Below, piece by piece: positions 63,252-64,000 of a stretch of DNA of 64,000 nt. The notes under the pieces were generated by a model. The model did no database searches. It was not told the origin of the DNA and worked only from the letters and a program-made list of their open reading frames with translations. This DNA comes from DAOSCP01 sp035379625 (GTDB lineage: Bacteria > Bacteroidota > Ignavibacteria > Ignavibacteriales > DAOSCP01): assembly GCA_035379625.1 (NCBI GenBank), contig DAOSVM010000003.1, positions 69,300 through 133,299 of the forward strand. Direction: 5' to 3'. Every line of letters starts with the position of its first letter. Within the stretch, counting starts at the first letter, position 1. The position numbers were made by a program, and so were the translations under genes.

Positions 63252-64000
63252 ATGAAAAAATATTTATTTTTTTTAATGTTTTTTGCTATGAGTTTGCTCA
63301 AAGCTGAAGATACTTCTAATGTTTATTTAAAGACCGTTACTGTTACTTCTGCAAAGAGGTTTGAGAGTAGGTTTGATGTGCCGCAAAGTGTAGAGTTGAT
63401 TTCTGATTTAGAAATTACTAAGTTTGTACAAAATGGGCTTGCTGATTTTAATAATAAAATTGCAGGTGTTTCATTTTCAAGTGATGGGATTTGGGGAGCT
63501 AATCCTATTATTCGTGGTTTATCTGCCAATAATTCTCAAATTTATATTGATGGAGTAAGAGTTGAGACTTCTAATGAAATTTCTGCTGCGGCATCTTTAT
63601 TCCAAAGTGCAGATATTGAGAAAATTGAAATTTTAAAAGGGGCTGTAAATTCCTATTATGGAAGTGGTGCGGTTGGTGGTATTATTAATATTTTTACAAA
63701 ATCTGCTAATTTCTCAGATTTTTTCCAGCAAAAGTTAAGTCTATCTACGGGATACAACTCGAATAACAAATTAAATTATCATAATTTTACTTATTTGTTC
63801 TCTAATAACGATTTTAAAGGAAAAATTTATTTAGGGCAAAGGAATGCTGTAAATGCCAAAAATAGTAAATCTGAAATTAATAATTCTTTTTTTAAGGATA
63901 AATCGGTTTCTGGAAATTTGAGCTATAAATTTGATAATTTTGTTTTTTCTACTAATATTCAATACTATTTAGGTGATGATATAGGTATTCCCGGTACTGG
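63252..64000 (+). CDS. TonB-dependent receptor (5' part)
   Basis: The frame is open from the ATG at 63252 to the window edge (249 codons). It starts with a signal peptide (KKYLFFLMFFAMSLLKAED) and continues with a plug domain: TVTVTSAKRFESRFDVPQSVELIS, PIIRGLSANNSQIYIDGVR and IEKIEILKGAVNSYYGSGAVGGIINI are classic plug signatures. Barrel strands begin near residue 160. It imports an unknown substrate, possibly a metal chelate or cobalamin, through the outer membrane. No carboxypeptidase-like N-terminal domain of the SusC type is present. Confidence 0.88.
   Translation, partial: MKKYLFFLMFFAMSLLKAEDTSNVYLKTVTVTSAKRFESRFDVPQSVELISDLEITKFVQNGLADFNNKIAGVSFSSDGIWGANPIIRGLSANNSQIYIDGVRVETSNEISAAASLFQSADIEKIEILKGAVNSYYGSGAVGGIINIFTKSANFSDFFQQKLSLSTGYNSNNKLNYHNFTYLFSNNDFKGKIYLGQRNAVNAKNSKSEINNSFFKDKSVSGNLSYKFDNFVFSTNIQYYLGDDIGIPGT

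Overview
The window is a low-GC, densely coded stretch of a Gram-negative bacterium. Three things point to the Bacteroidota/Chlorobiota (FCB) side of the tree: a TTTG-N20-TAnnTTTG promoter in front of enolase, OmpA proteins with thrombospondin type 3 repeats, and a two-subunit ATP-citrate lyase. A flagellin with a sigma-54-type promoter, a chemotaxis receptor, an anaerobic-type ornithine-degradation cluster and GGGG(A)-type ribosome binding sites fit an Ignavibacteria/Kapabacteria-like lineage better than classical Bacteroides. That placement is inference, because no rRNA gene is present. I saw no tRNA, rRNA, CRISPR array, transposase or prophage gene.

Layout. 1-9.5 kb: HIT-like nucleotide phosphorylase, enolase, aspartyl-tRNA synthetase, a large D-lactate dehydrogenase-like flavo-iron-sulfur protein and Aat. 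9.6-13.5 kb: a two-domain glycosyltransferase, a small unknown gene and a secreted LPP20/DUF4384-like protein. 13.5-21.4 kb: a complete ornithine fermentation operon, ord-ortA-ortB-oraS-oraE-glmL-like-orr. 22.3-31.3 kb: RlpA-like protein, a C39-like peptidase, then the leftward operon mnmE-mnmG-rsmG-murQ-YwqK-like-dead HisH paralog-namZ. Perfect parS palindromes lie on both sides of mnmE, so this part is probably close to the chromosome origin. 31.4-37.3 kb: phosphoesterase, HAD phosphatase, an ArsM-like methyltransferase coupled to a 31-residue cysteine peptide, PAP2, a DnaQ-like exonuclease and dihydrolipoyl dehydrogenase. 38-50.7 kb: chemotaxis receptor, cinA-thpR-recA-recX, flagellin, and an envelope operon amrA-dacB-GNAT-amidase-DUF971-pgsA-pgpA. 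50.8-58.9 kb: OmpA, HflX, lysA, a MetH C-terminal half, HldD and a Nudix hydrolase. 59-64 kb: ATP-citrate lyase (aclBA) and the start of a TonB-dependent receptor.

The most unusual signal is not a gene. Five intergenic regions (near 2.7, 11.1, 21.7, 37.4 and 53.5 kb) hold copies of one composite repeat, and two more sites (33.87 and 63.20 kb) hold isolated ends. Each full copy is bounded by inverted copies of a 17-base sequence (GCTCAGACGGTGTAAGC and variants). One end (A) then carries a GCCCGTGCGC stem plus a small GGGC/GCCC stem. The other end (B) carries a GCCCCTTGCGGC stem plus an AGCGGGC stem. An AT-rich core with cross-alignable segments lies between. In four copies the A end is joined to a conserved terminator-like hairpin that faces the 3' end of the neighbouring gene. 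Stem B1 shows compensated base changes. No open reading frame is conserved, so this looks like a non-autonomous, structured, dispersed element that I do not recognise.

Metabolically, the ornithine pathway would yield acetyl-CoA and D-alanine, and ATP-citrate lyase links acetyl-CoA to citrate in a reductive (or lipid-supplying) direction. NamZ, MurQ, the amidase, DacB and RlpA show active peptidoglycan turnover.
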